A DNA stretch of 64,000 nt, taken from assembly GCA_963702705.1 (NCBI GenBank), contig CAVPDR010000007.1, positions 558,001 through 622,000 of the forward strand, in the 5' to 3' direction. Below, piece after piece: positions 17,066 to 25,026 of the stretch (the stretch's first letter is position 1; each line of letters begins with the position of its first letter). Both the position numbers and the translations under genes were made by a program. This DNA comes from VRUE01 sp963702705 (lineage in GTDB: Bacteria; Actinomycetota; Thermoleophilia; Solirubrobacterales; 70-9). The notes under the pieces were generated by a model. That model did no database searches, was not told the origin of the DNA, and worked only from the letters and a program-made list of their open reading frames with translations.

Positions 17066-17152
17066 CGCGCGGGTCCTGTCGCGGGGGAAGGGGGGCACTG
17101 CGGGCGGGCCACGGTCCGTCCTCGACCCCCCTTCCCCCACGCCACCCGCGCG
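17066..17152 (+). repeat. Dispersed folded repeat, copy A
   Basis: An 87-bp element between DUF1385 and prfA. Outer arms CGCGCGGGT/ACCCGCGCG and inner arms GGGGGAAGGGGGG/CCCCCCTTCCCCC enclose CTGCGGGCGGGCCACGGTCC. Nearly the same sequence occurs at 45442-45526 and, inverted, at 56822-56904. In copy A the AA in the left inner arm is matched by TT in the right arm, whereas the other copies have a single A matched by T. Confidence 0.85.
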
Positions 17153-17186
17153 AGAAGCCACGTCGATTAGCTCTATGTTTTGAAGC

Positions 17187-18251
17187 GTGATCGATTCGCT
17201 CGTTGAACAGATTGAGGCGCGCTTCGCAGAGCTTGAGGGACAAATGTCTGACCCTGCTGTGATTGGGGATCGGGAGCTCTATGCCGAGGTTGGGCGCGAG
17301 TACCGGGAATTGCAGCCGGCGCAGGCGCTCGGGGCCGAGTACCGGACGTTGAAGGACGATCTGGAAGGGGCTCGGGAGCTGTTGGCCGAGGGCGACGACG
17401 AGGAGCTGCAGAAGGTCGTTCAGGACGCGCCGCGGCGACTCGAGGCGCTCGAAGAGGAGATCCGGCTGGCGATGGTCGAGCGCGACCCCAACGACTCCAA
17501 GAACGTGCTGGTCGAGGTTCGCGCCGGTACCGGGGGCGACGAGGCGGCGCTCTTCGCCGGCGACCTCTACAAGATGCTGACTCGCTATGCCGAGGAGAGC
17601 GGCTTCGCCACCGAGCCGCTCTCGCAGTCGAACGCCGAGGTCGGCGGCTTCAAGGAGGTCACCTTCGCGATCAAGGGCGAGGGGGCCTACTCGGTCTTCA
17701 AGTACGAGGGCGGGACGCACCGCGTGCAGCGGGTGCCGGAGACCGAGTCACAGGGACGCATCCACACCTCGACCGCGACCGTGGCGGTGCTGCCGGAGGC
17801 CGAGGAGGTCGAGGTCAAGATCGACCCCAACGATCTCCAGGTCGACGTCTACCGTTCCTCGGGGCCGGGCGGGCAGTCGGTCAACACGACCGACTCGGCG
17901 GTGCGGATAACCCACAAGCCGACCGGGATCGTGGTCTCGATGCAGGACGAGAAGTCGCAGCTGCAGAACAAGGAGCGGGCGATGAGGGTGCTGCGGGCCC
18001 GCATCTACGAGCGCGAGCTCGCCGAGCAGCAGGCGCAGATCGCCTCCGAGCGCAAGGCGCAGGTCGGCAGCGGCGAGCGCTCCGAGAAGGTGCGCACCTA
18101 CAACTTCCCCCAGGGGCGGGTTACCGACCACAGGATCAAGCACACCTCGCACAATCTCGAAGGCGTGCTCGGCGGCGAACTGGCCGAGTTCACCGATGCC
18201 CTCGCGGCGGAGGAGAAGCGCCAGCGCCTCGAGACCGCCACCGTCGGTTGA
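17187..18251 (+). CDS. prfA: Peptide chain release factor 1
   Basis: A 354-residue class I release factor. The catalytic GGQ is in SSGPGGQSVNTTDSAVRI (about residue 228), and the stop-codon recognition loop reads RVPETESQGRIHTS, a PxT motif as in RF1 rather than SPF as in RF2, so it reads UAA and UAG. The GTG start lies 7 nt after TATGTT (17174-17179), suggesting a leaderless message. It is followed by prmC with overlapping stop and start codons (TTGA), the usual pairing of a release factor with its methyltransferase. Confidence 0.97.
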   Translation: MIDSLVEQIEARFAELEGQMSDPAVIGDRELYAEVGREYRELQPAQALGAEYRTLKDDLEGARELLAEGDDEELQKVVQDAPRRLEALEEEIRLAMVERDPNDSKNVLVEVRAGTGGDEAALFAGDLYKMLTRYAEESGFATEPLSQSNAEVGGFKEVTFAIKGEGAYSVFKYEGGTHRVQRVPETESQGRIHTSTATVAVLPEAEEVEVKIDPNDLQVDVYRSSGPGGQSVNTTDSAVRITHKPTGIVVSMQDEKSQLQNKERAMRVLRARIYERELAEQQAQIASERKAQVGSGERSEKVRTYNFPQGRVTDHRIKHTSHNLEGVLGGELAEFTDALAAEEKRQRLETATVG

Positions 18252-19093
18252 TCGCCGAAGCGCTGAGCGCATCGACAGATGCTCTGCGGGCGGCGGGGGT
18301 CGATGAGCCGCGGCTCGACGCCGAGCTGCTGCTTGCCGAGGCGACCGGGTTGGACCGGGCGCAGCTGGTGGCGGCCCCCGAGGCGGAGATATCCCCGCCC
18401 GCGGCGCGCCGTTTCGGCGAGATGGTGCGTCGGCGCTTGCGGCGCGAGCCGGTCGCCTACATCCTCGGCCGCAGGGGATTTCGGCGGATCGAGCTGGCGG
18501 TCGACCCGCGGGTGCTGATCCCGCGACCGGAGACCGAGCTGCTGGTTGAGCTGGCGCTGGAGTTGTGCCCCGACAGCGTGCTCGACCTCGGCACCGGCTC
18601 GGGCGCGATCGCGCTCGCCGTTGCGGACGAGCTGCCTGGCTGCACGGTGACGGCCGTCGATACCTCGGCGCCGGCGCTCGAAGTCGCCCGCGCCAACGCC
18701 GAGCGGCTCGGTCTCACCGATCGCGTCCGCTTCGTCGAGGGGTCGCTCCCGGCCGAGCCGAGCTTCGACCTGATCCTCGCCAACCTGCCCTACGTGGCAG
18801 CGGCGGAATGGGCGTCGCTGCAGCCAGAGGTGACCGAGTGGGAGCCACTCGAAGCGTTGCTGGCCGGTCCCGACGGCCTCGACGCCTTCCGGGCTCTGAT
18901 TCCCGCCTGCGGTCGCATCGCCCTCCGCCGTCGGGCCCAGGACGCAGCCGCAACGGGTCTGACCGTCGCGCTCGAGGTGGGGGAGGGGCAGGCGAGCGCG
19001 GTCGCCGGGATGCTGCGCGAGGCCGGCTTCGGTGGGATCGAGGTGCGCGCCGACCTGGCGGGGATCGAGCGCGTGGTGGTCGGACGGCGATGA
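18248..19093 (+). CDS. prmC: Release factor glutamine methyltransferase
   Basis: A 281-residue PrmC/HemK. It methylates the Gln of the GGQ motif in release factors. The N-terminal helical domain has ARRFGEMVRRRLRREPVAYILG, the SAM site VLDLGTGSGAIALAVA and the catalytic loop ILANLPYV, where the usual NPPY is NLPY, a variant seen in actinobacteria. It starts with a TTG overlapping the prfA stop and ends overlapping the sua5 ATG (ATGA), so prfA, prmC and sua5 form a coupled operon. Confidence 0.95.
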   Translation: MIAEALSASTDALRAAGVDEPRLDAELLLAEATGLDRAQLVAAPEAEISPPAARRFGEMVRRRLRREPVAYILGRRGFRRIELAVDPRVLIPRPETELLVELALELCPDSVLDLGTGSGAIALAVADELPGCTVTAVDTSAPALEVARANAERLGLTDRVRFVEGSLPAEPSFDLILANLPYVAAAEWASLQPEVTEWEPLEALLAGPDGLDAFRALIPACGRIALRRRAQDAAATGLTVALEVGEGQASAVAGMLREAGFGGIEVRADLAGIERVVVGRR

Positions 19094-19722
19094 GCGAGAC
19101 GATCTCGATCCAGCGGGCAGGGGCGGAGCGGGCTCGGGCCGGCCTGGAGCGCTGCATCGCCGCCGCCGGCGTCGCCGTCTTTCCCGCCGATGGCCTTTAC
19201 GGCCTCGCCTGCGACCCGCTGGACGCGGGGGCGATCGCGCGCATCCACCGGATCAAGGGCCGCGACGACGGTAAGCCGTCCGCCGTCCTCTACTTCTCGC
19301 CACTGGCGATGCGCGAGCTGGTCGAGGGCCTCGGCGAGCGCAGCCGAGCCGCCGTGGCAGCGCTCTTGCCCGGACCGGTGACCCTCGTGGTCGACAATCC
19401 CGCGCATCGCTATCCGCTTGCCTGCCGCGAGGATCCCGGGCGGCTGGGCGTGCGCCTGATCGAGGGGCCTCTCGCCGGGGCGATGTGCCCGGTCTTCCAG
19501 ACGTCGGCCAATCGCAGCGGCGAGCCCGCGCCGGCTCGCTTCGCTGACGTGCCGGAGGAGATCGTCGCCGCGGCCGACCTGGCGATCGATGGCGGCGCGT
19601 TGCCCGGCCTTCCCTCTACAGTTGTCGACCTGAGTGCTCTCGAGCAGGAGGGTGGGTGGACGGTTTTGCGCGAGGGCGGGATGTCGACCGGGGACCTGGC
19701 GGCCCGTTTGGGCGCACTCTGA
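19090..19722 (+). CDS. L-threonylcarbamoyladenylate synthase (Sua5/YrdC)
   Basis: A 210-residue Sua5/YrdC/YwlC protein, which makes threonylcarbamoyl-AMP for the t6A37 modification of ANN-decoding tRNAs. Characteristic are VAVFPADGLYGLACD near the start, RIKGRDDGKPSAVLYFS, LLPGPVTLV, VRLIEGPLAGAM and QTSANRSGEPAP. It is the short single-domain form. The ATG overlaps the prmC stop. The order prfA-prmC-sua5 is conserved across Gram-positive bacteria, which supports the call. Confidence 0.95.
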   Translation: MSETISIQRAGAERARAGLERCIAAAGVAVFPADGLYGLACDPLDAGAIARIHRIKGRDDGKPSAVLYFSPLAMRELVEGLGERSRAAVAALLPGPVTLVVDNPAHRYPLACREDPGRLGVRLIEGPLAGAMCPVFQTSANRSGEPAPARFADVPEEIVAAADLAIDGGALPGLPSTVVDLSALEQEGGWTVLREGGMSTGDLAARLGAL

Positions 19723-19731
19723 CTGTCCCAT

Positions 19732-19760
19732 TTGGCTAGGACACCATAGTGCGATACTGT
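19732..19760 (+). promoter_or_regulatory. Promoter of the GntR/YrbE operon
   Basis: TTGGCT (19732-19737) and TACTGT (19755-19760) are spaced 17 bp. The GntR ATG follows 8 nt after the -10, so the transcript is probably leaderless. An imperfect dyad (CACCATAGT near 19743, ACTGTGTG near 19757) covers the -10 and may be the site of the GntR protein. Confidence 0.6.
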
Positions 19761-19768
19761 GTGCACCG

Positions 19769-20536
19769 ATGGCACAGCAGGTTCAGGATCGTGAGGCCAC
19801 GCCTTTCTCCACCGATCCCAACGCGGAGCTGCCGGTCGGCGTTCAGCTCTCCTGGCGCCTGCGAGCGCTGATCTCCACCGGCCGCCTTGCCGCCGGAGAG
19901 CGCCTGCCGAGCTTCCGGCGCCTCGCCGAGTGGGCGGGCGTCAACGTCAACACGGTGCGGTCGGTCTACGCGGGGCTGGAGGGGGACGGGCTGGTAGTCA
20001 GCCGGCAGGGCCAGGGCACCTTTGTAGCCGATGGGCTCGAGGCTTCTCCCGAGCTCGAGGAAATAGCCGGCGATGCTCTCTGGCGAGTGCGTGAGGCGGG
20101 GCTCGACCCGGCCGACCTGGTCGTCGTGGTCAATGCCTGCGCGAGCATGGCCGCCACCGCAGTGCCTCAGTCCGAACTTCCCGATCCCGCCAAAGAGAGC
20201 GAAGCGATCGAGGTGCGCCACGAGCTGCGCCGCCAGATCGGCAGGCTCGAGGCCGAGCTCGCCTCCTACACCCGCGATCTGCCCGACGGGATGCCGACCG
20301 CGACGCGTTTCTCGAAAGCCCATGTCGCCGGGGTCGAGGAGCTGGAGCAGACGCGCGACACGCTGATCGATCGGCTTTCGGAGGCTCAGCATGCGGCCGA
20401 GCGCCGGGCCAGGAAGGTCGGCGAGGTGCGGGCGCGCCGCGAAGCTCAGCTCGAGGACGAGGACAGCGACGGGACGGCTCGATCGGGCGGGGGCCCTCTG
20501 AGCAGGGCGATGAGCTGGTGGCTGGCCAAGTCCTAG
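19769..20536 (+). CDS. GntR-family regulator with coiled-coil C-terminus
   Basis: A 255-residue protein. Residues about 25-90 form a GntR winged helix: LRALISTGRLAAGERLPSFR, AGVNVNTVRSVYAGLE, RQGQGTFVA. There is no FCD or UTRA ligand domain; instead the rest is charged and helical, with heptad-like stretches (HELRRQIGRLEAELASY; ELEQTRDTLIDRLSEAQ), so it probably dimerises by a coiled coil, as in the YtrA-like group. ATG 19769 follows a good promoter at leaderless distance. Its last 19 bp overlap the first permease gene, so it likely controls that operon. Confidence 0.87.
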   Translation: MAQQVQDREATPFSTDPNAELPVGVQLSWRLRALISTGRLAAGERLPSFRRLAEWAGVNVNTVRSVYAGLEGDGLVVSRQGQGTFVADGLEASPELEEIAGDALWRVREAGLDPADLVVVVNACASMAATAVPQSELPDPAKESEAIEVRHELRRQIGRLEAELASYTRDLPDGMPTATRFSKAHVAGVEELEQTRDTLIDRLSEAQHAAERRARKVGEVRARREAQLEDEDSDGTARSGGGPLSRAMSWWLAKS

Positions 20537-21324
20537 CCCGGGCCTCCGTGCCCGCAAAAGCCGCCTTCGAGCAGGTGGGGGAGATGATGATCCTCACCGC
20601 GAAGACGATCTTCTCCGCGCTCCGCCCTCCCTATCCCTACGGCGAGGAGCTGGTCTGGCAGTTCCTCTTCGTGCTCAAGCTCTCCTGGTTTCCGCTGCTG
20701 ATCTCGACCTTCGCCCTCAACTTGGGCGCGCCGGGCCTGCAGGCGGCGGGGGCGCTGTCGCTCTTCGGGGCGCTTGACCGGCTCGGCGGCTTCTTCGTGC
20801 TGACCGCGATCCGCTGGATCGGCCCCCTGGTGACCGCCGTCGTCGTCGCCGGCGTCGCCGGCACCGCGATCACCGCCGACCTCGGCGCCCGCAAGATCCG
20901 CGAGGAGCTCGACGCCCTGCAGGTGCTCGGCGTCGATCCGGTCAAGAACCTTGTCGTTCCCCGCTTCATCGCCCTGATGGTCGTCACCAGCCTGCTCGAC
21001 ATCTTCGCGATCGTCTTCGGCCTCTCCGCCGGAATCGCCGCCGAGCTCCTCTACAAGCAGACCCTGGGCGGCTTCTTCGCCACCCTCTTCTCCAATGCCT
21101 CGGTGACCGATCTCTGGGGCTCGGTGCTGATGTGCATGATGTTCGGCGCGATCATCGCCGTCGTCTGCTCCTACAAGGGGATGTCGGCCTCGGGCGGCGC
21201 CGCGGGCGTCGGCCGCGCCGTCAACCAGGCGGTCGTGATTGCACTCGTCGCCGTCTTCTTCTTCCAGTTCGTCTTCTCGGCGATCCTCTTGGCCACCAAT
21301 CCCGAACTGCAGACGATCCGGTGA
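20518..21324 (+). CDS. MlaE/YrbE-type ABC transporter permease (first)
   Basis: A 268-residue MlaE-family permease (YrbE A type) of MCE lipid transporters. About five or six hydrophobic helices are seen, and the coupling segment AITADLGARKIREELDALQVLGVDPVK is diagnostic. In actinobacteria these permeases work with Mce substrate-binding proteins and a Mkl-type ATPase to move lipids or sterols across the envelope. GTG 20518 overlaps the GntR gene; ATG 20584, preceded by GGGGGAG, is a later possible start. The stop overlaps the start of the second permease (GTGA). No mce or ATPase gene is nearby. Confidence 0.88.
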   Translation: MAGQVLARASVPAKAAFEQVGEMMILTAKTIFSALRPPYPYGEELVWQFLFVLKLSWFPLLISTFALNLGAPGLQAAGALSLFGALDRLGGFFVLTAIRWIGPLVTAVVVAGVAGTAITADLGARKIREELDALQVLGVDPVKNLVVPRFIALMVVTSLLDIFAIVFGLSAGIAAELLYKQTLGGFFATLFSNASVTDLWGSVLMCMMFGAIIAVVCSYKGMSASGGAAGVGRAVNQAVVIALVAVFFFQFVFSAILLATNPELQTIR

Positions 21325-22118
21325 TCGGCTGGCTCGACGTCCCGCGCGGCTGGCTCGACGCCTTCGGCGAGGTCGCCCGCTTCGGCTCGACCGTCGCCGG
21401 CCACGTCTACAGCGGCCGCGTCCTGCGCTTCTACGGTGAGAGCCTGCGCCAGGCCGGCATCCTGATCCTCGGCTCGGCGCTGGTGATCTGGGCCTTCGTC
21501 TTCATCCTCGGCCTCCAGTGCGGGCTGCAGGGCGCTTACTTTTTCCGCGCCCAGGGGGCGCCGGCCTACGCCGGTCTGTTCTCGGCCTGGTGCGACCTGC
21601 GCGAGGCGCTGCCCTACGCCTTCGGCTACATCCTCTCCGCCAAGGTCGGCACCGGGATCGTCGCCGAGTTGGGCGCGATGCGAATCTCCGATGAGATCGA
21701 CGCACTCGAGGTGATGGGGATCCCGCCGATCACCTTCCTCGCCGCCACCCGCCTGCTCGGCGCCTGGATCGCCCTGCCGTTCATGTACCTGGTCGGGATC
21801 GGGGTCATGTACTTCGCCAGCTACATCTCGGTGGTGCAGCAGGTCGGCGACGTCTCCTCCGGCGGCTTCCTGCTGATCTTCTGGATGTTCCAGAACCCCG
21901 GCGATCTGCTCTTCAGCCTGATCAAGGGCATGGTGATGGCGACCGCGATCGTGCTGGTCGGCTGCTACTACGGCTACACCGCCTCCGGCGGGCCGGTCGG
22001 GGTCGGCACCGCGACCGCGCAGTCGATGGCTGTCAACATCATCCTCGTCCACATCATCGGCATGCTCGGCACCGTCGTCTTCTGGGGCTCTACCCCGCGA
22101 GCGCCGATCGGCGGCTGA
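21321..22118 (+). CDS. MlaE/YrbE-type ABC transporter permease (second)
   Basis: A 265-residue second permease of the same family (YrbE B type). It has KVGTGIVAELGAMRISDEIDALEVMG, the conserved cytosolic coupling helix, and several membrane helices, ending in a short tail. It should pair with the preceding permease as the membrane core of an MCE transporter. It begins with GTG overlapping the previous stop. Right after its stop codon comes the convergent lysyl-oxidase-like gene, so the usual mceA-F genes are absent here. Confidence 0.9.
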   Translation: MIGWLDVPRGWLDAFGEVARFGSTVAGHVYSGRVLRFYGESLRQAGILILGSALVIWAFVFILGLQCGLQGAYFFRAQGAPAYAGLFSAWCDLREALPYAFGYILSAKVGTGIVAELGAMRISDEIDALEVMGIPPITFLAATRLLGAWIALPFMYLVGIGVMYFASYISVVQQVGDVSSGGFLLIFWMFQNPGDLLFSLIKGMVMATAIVLVGCYYGYTASGGPVGVGTATAQSMAVNIILVHIIGMLGTVVFWGSTPRAPIGG

Positions 22119-22119
22119 G

Positions 22120-22884
22120 TCAACAGCCGATATCGCCGCGGAAGGGCAGGCGGACCAGGCGGCGGGTGGTGTTGTCGTTCTCGTTGGACTCGTAGAGGAG
22201 TCCGTTGGGGTCGACCGTCATCACGAAGGCGAAGCAGCCGCGCAGGCCGCCGACGGGGATCCATTGCTTTGAGTAGTCGGCCGGGTAGATGTCCGACCAG
22301 CCGACCGAGGTGCCGAGGGTGATGCTGTCCTGGTAGGGGTTCTGGTTGCAACCCGGGTAGTGGGCGTGGCTCGGCGAGCGGCGGCCGGGGCGGGTGCGCT
22401 CGAGGTCGCGCAGGCAGTAGTTGAGCTTGGGGCCGGCGCGGACGCGGTGCCGGAGCCGGTGGTGGCCGTCGACCGACCAGAGGTCGAAGTGGGCGAGCTG
22501 ATGGACCTTCCAGTAGCTGCCGCCGAAGTAGCTGCCGACATCGGTGAAGTGGAGGGTGGCGGCGGTCGGCACGTCGATGTGGCCGCCCCCGGCGCGGTAG
22601 ATCCGCTGGTGGACACGCATCGAGCGCCGGCCGTTGCGCTTGCCGCGCAGCTCGATCGGGCCGCGGCCGCGGCTGCGCACGTCGCTCGTTGCACGCAGCA
22701 GGGTGCGCCCGCCACTGCGTTGGACGTAGAGGTCAGAGGGCGGGCCGATGCGCAGGTTGGGGCAGAGCAGATGCGCTGCCTGCGGGCCCGCGCAGGGGCT
22801 GGGAGGGGCGCCTGCCACCGCCGCCGGAGAGGTGGCGAGGCCAAGGAAGATCGCTGCCATTGGGAGCAAAAGTCGAACCTTCAC
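22120..22884 (-). CDS. Secreted lysyl-oxidase-like protein
   Basis: A 254-residue protein with a signal peptide (VKVRLLLPMAAIFLGLATSPAAVA). The body resembles the lysyl oxidase domain: DVGSYFGGSYWKVHQLAHFDLW, LNYCLRD, then YPGCNQ, ITLGTSVGWSDIYPADYSKQW and VDPNGLLYESNENDNTT. In animal enzymes the copper site is a WHxCHxHYH-type cluster; here only WKVHQLAHF remains, with two of the His. It may therefore be a structural relative rather than an active oxidase. GTG 22884 gives a proper signal peptide; an upstream in-frame start at 22953 would overlap glyA. It is divergent from glyA with 42 bp between. Confidence 0.75.
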   Translation of the reverse strand: MKVRLLLPMAAIFLGLATSPAAVAGAPPSPCAGPQAAHLLCPNLRIGPPSDLYVQRSGGRTLLRATSDVRSRGRGPIELRGKRNGRRSMRVHQRIYRAGGGHIDVPTAATLHFTDVGSYFGGSYWKVHQLAHFDLWSVDGHHRLRHRVRAGPKLNYCLRDLERTRPGRRSPSHAHYPGCNQNPYQDSITLGTSVGWSDIYPADYSKQWIPVGGLRGCFAFVMTVDPNGLLYESNENDNTTRRLVRLPFRGDIGC

Positions 22885-22926
22885 CGGCCGCAGGCTATCC
22901 CGGACCGTTGCTATCGTCGTTCGCCC

Positions 22927-24207
22927 GTGAGCGAGCTTCCCGAGAACTTCCAAACCGCCCCTCTTTCCGAGGTCGATCCGGCGATCGCCGCCGTGCTCGA
23001 TGGCGAGCTGCGGCGCCAGCAGGGAACGCTGGAGATGATCGCCTCGGAGAACTTCGTGCCGCAGGCGGTGCTCGACGCGGTCGGCTCGGTGCTGACCAAC
23101 AAGTACGCCGAGGGCTACCCGGGCCGGCGTTACTACGGGGGCTGTGAGGAGGTCGACGTCGCCGAGCAGCTCGCGATCGACCGGGCCAGGGCGCTATTCG
23201 ACGCCGACCACGCCAACGTCCAGGCCCACTCCGGAGCGCAGGCCAACAACGCCGTCTACATGGCGCTGCTCGAACCAGGGGACACCTTCCTCGGGCTCGC
23301 TCTCGACCACGGCGGCCACCTCAGTCACGGGATGAAGATCAACGTCTCCGGCACGCTCTACAACCCGGTCCCGTACCACGTGCGCAAAGGCGATCTGCTG
23401 GTCGACATGGACGAGGTCGCCGCGCTTGCCGAGGAGCACAAGCCGAAGCTGATCGTCGCCGGCTGGTCGGCTTACCCGCGCCAGCTCGATTTCGCCGCCT
23501 TCCGCCAGATCGCCGACTCGGTCGGGGCCAGGCTGATGGTCGACATGGCCCATTTCGCCGGTCTCGTCGCCGCCGGTGAGCACCCGAACCCGGTGCCGCA
23601 CGCCGACGTCGTCACGACGACGATCCACAAGACGCTCTGCGGCCCGCGCAGCGGCATGATCCTCTGCAAAGAGGAGCACGCGAAGGCAATCGATAAAGGC
23701 GTCTTCCCGGGTCAGCAGGGCGGGCCGCTGATGCACACGATCGCCGCCAAGGCCGTGGCACTGCAGATCGCTGCCAGCGAGCAGTTCCGCGCCCGCCAGC
23801 GCCAGACCATCGCCAACGCCCGGGCGTTCGCGGCCGGGCTGGAAGACGGAGGGGTCCCGGTCCTCACCGGCGGCACCGACGTCCACCTCGTCCTCGTCGA
23901 CCTGACCCCGACCGGCCTCGACGGCCAGACGGCCGAGGACCGCCTCGACGAGGTCGGCATCACGGTCAACCGCAACGCGATCCCCTTCGATCCACGGCCG
24001 CCGATGAATCCCTCGGGCCTCCGTATCGGCACGCCGGCCCTCACCACCCGTGGCCTGGTAGAGGAGGACATGACCGAGATCGCCGGCGTTATCGCCACCG
24101 CGCTCTCCGATGACTTCGAGGGCCAAAAGGACGACTTGGCCCAGCGTACAAGGGCCCTCATGGATCGTTACCCGCTCTACCCGCAGCTTTCGCCGACGAC
24201 CGTTTAG
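22927..24207 (+). CDS. glyA: Serine hydroxymethyltransferase
   Basis: A 426-residue SHMT of standard length. It interconverts serine and glycine with tetrahydrofolate, the main source of one-carbon units. Landmarks are QQGTLEMIASENFVP, NKYAEGYPGRRYYGGCE, HAGL-type pocket VDMAHFAGLVAAG, and the PLP lysine in TTTIHKTLCGPRSG. GTG 22927 is the first sensible start and lies 9 nt after TATCGT (22912-22917), again pointing to a leaderless message. glyA between sua5 and the atp operon is a known Gram-positive gene order. Its 3' end almost touches the convergent PIN-like gene. Confidence 0.97.
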   Translation: MSELPENFQTAPLSEVDPAIAAVLDGELRRQQGTLEMIASENFVPQAVLDAVGSVLTNKYAEGYPGRRYYGGCEEVDVAEQLAIDRARALFDADHANVQAHSGAQANNAVYMALLEPGDTFLGLALDHGGHLSHGMKINVSGTLYNPVPYHVRKGDLLVDMDEVAALAEEHKPKLIVAGWSAYPRQLDFAAFRQIADSVGARLMVDMAHFAGLVAAGEHPNPVPHADVVTTTIHKTLCGPRSGMILCKEEHAKAIDKGVFPGQQGGPLMHTIAAKAVALQIAASEQFRARQRQTIANARAFAAGLEDGGVPVLTGGTDVHLVLVDLTPTGLDGQTAEDRLDEVGITVNRNAIPFDPRPPMNPSGLRIGTPALTTRGLVEEDMTEIAGVIATALSDDFEGQKDDLAQRTRALMDRYPLYPQLSPTTV

Positions 24208-24215
24208 GCCACCGG

Positions 24216-24884
24216 CTAAGGGTCGATCGCGAAGAGCACCTTGGTGGTTGCCTTGCGCCCGGCCGCGGAGGCGAGTTTTCCAGCTATTACGCCCCCGATC
24301 GGCCCGGCCACGTGCGTTCCCGCTACGCCCCCAAGCGTGCCACCGGCCGCGGTGACGCCGCCGATCACGGTCCACTTGGCGGCTGCCCGGAGAATCACCT
24401 CGGCATTGATCGACTGCGGTATGTGATCGGCAGGAATCACCTCTTCGATCAGGGCTATGCCTTGCTCCACGCCGAACTCGAAGACCACGGCCCCCGCTGT
24501 TTCAAACGCATCAAGGCAGCGTCGAAGCTTCGACGAAAGCCAGGAATTGGATTGCAGATAGGCCCACTCATCTGCCCACACGCTTGCTACCAGGCTCTCT
24601 GAGGCGTTGAGTGCATCGAGTACCTCCCCTGCCTCCTCGTCAATGCTCGCCTGGCGATGATCGAACGCGATCAAGCGATCGAACCCCAGAGCTCGCACTT
24701 CTTCGAGCCGCTGGTCGAGCACTTCGGCATCCTTGTCGGCTAGAAGCAGGATTGGATCGAGGTTGACCTCTCCCCGAAGCCATTCAGTTACGACGCGCGG
24801 CGTAAATACCTTCACCTCGTTCTCAAAGCTCAGCCTCAGCCAGTCCGTCCCGCCCTCTGAGAAGAGAAGGGACGGGTCGACCAT
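24216..24884 (-). CDS. Uncharacterised protein: possible PIN-like domain with C-terminal glycine zipper
   Basis: A 222-residue protein not firmly recognised. The first about 130 residues (MVDPSLLF at the start, DRLIAFDHRQASIDEEAG in the middle, SVWADEWAYLQSNSWLSSK later) have spaced acidic residues in an alpha/beta pattern that could be a PIN-like nuclease fold. Residues about 172-208 are a glycine zipper (GGVTAAGGTLGGVAGTHVAG and on to GGVIAG), a membrane-inserting motif. ATG 24884 starts at the conserved-looking Asp. The gene is convergent with glyA, stands alone and looks less GC-biased than its neighbours, which suggests acquisition by transfer. The nuclease idea is an inference of low certainty. 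Confidence 0.5.
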   Translation of the reverse strand: MVDPSLLFSEGGTDWLRLSFENEVKVFTPRVVTEWLRGEVNLDPILLLADKDAEVLDQRLEEVRALGFDRLIAFDHRQASIDEEAGEVLDALNASESLVASVWADEWAYLQSNSWLSSKLRRCLDAFETAGAVVFEFGVEQGIALIEEVIPADHIPQSINAEVILRAAAKWTVIGGVTAAGGTLGGVAGTHVAGPIGGVIAGKLASAAGRKATTKVLFAIDP

Positions 24885-24926
24885 GACTGAGCGCTGATCA
24901 TCGAGCGACGGCGGTGCGATGGCGAG

Positions 24927-24956
24927 AGGATAGTCACATAAATCTGAACTTTTCAA
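24927..24956 (-). promoter_or_regulatory. Promoter of the PIN-like/glycine-zipper gene
   Basis: On the minus strand TTGAAA (complement of 24951-24956) and TATCCT (complement of 24927-24932) are spaced 18 bp, in an AT-rich patch that stands out here. The ATG is 42 nt downstream, so unlike many neighbours this gene has a leader. Confidence 0.55.
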
Positions 24957-25026
24957 CTGATGGCGTCCAACCGGGTGACTTGATCGCGGAGACTGCCGCT
25001 GTCGAGATGCGTAGAGTCGCGCGGCA

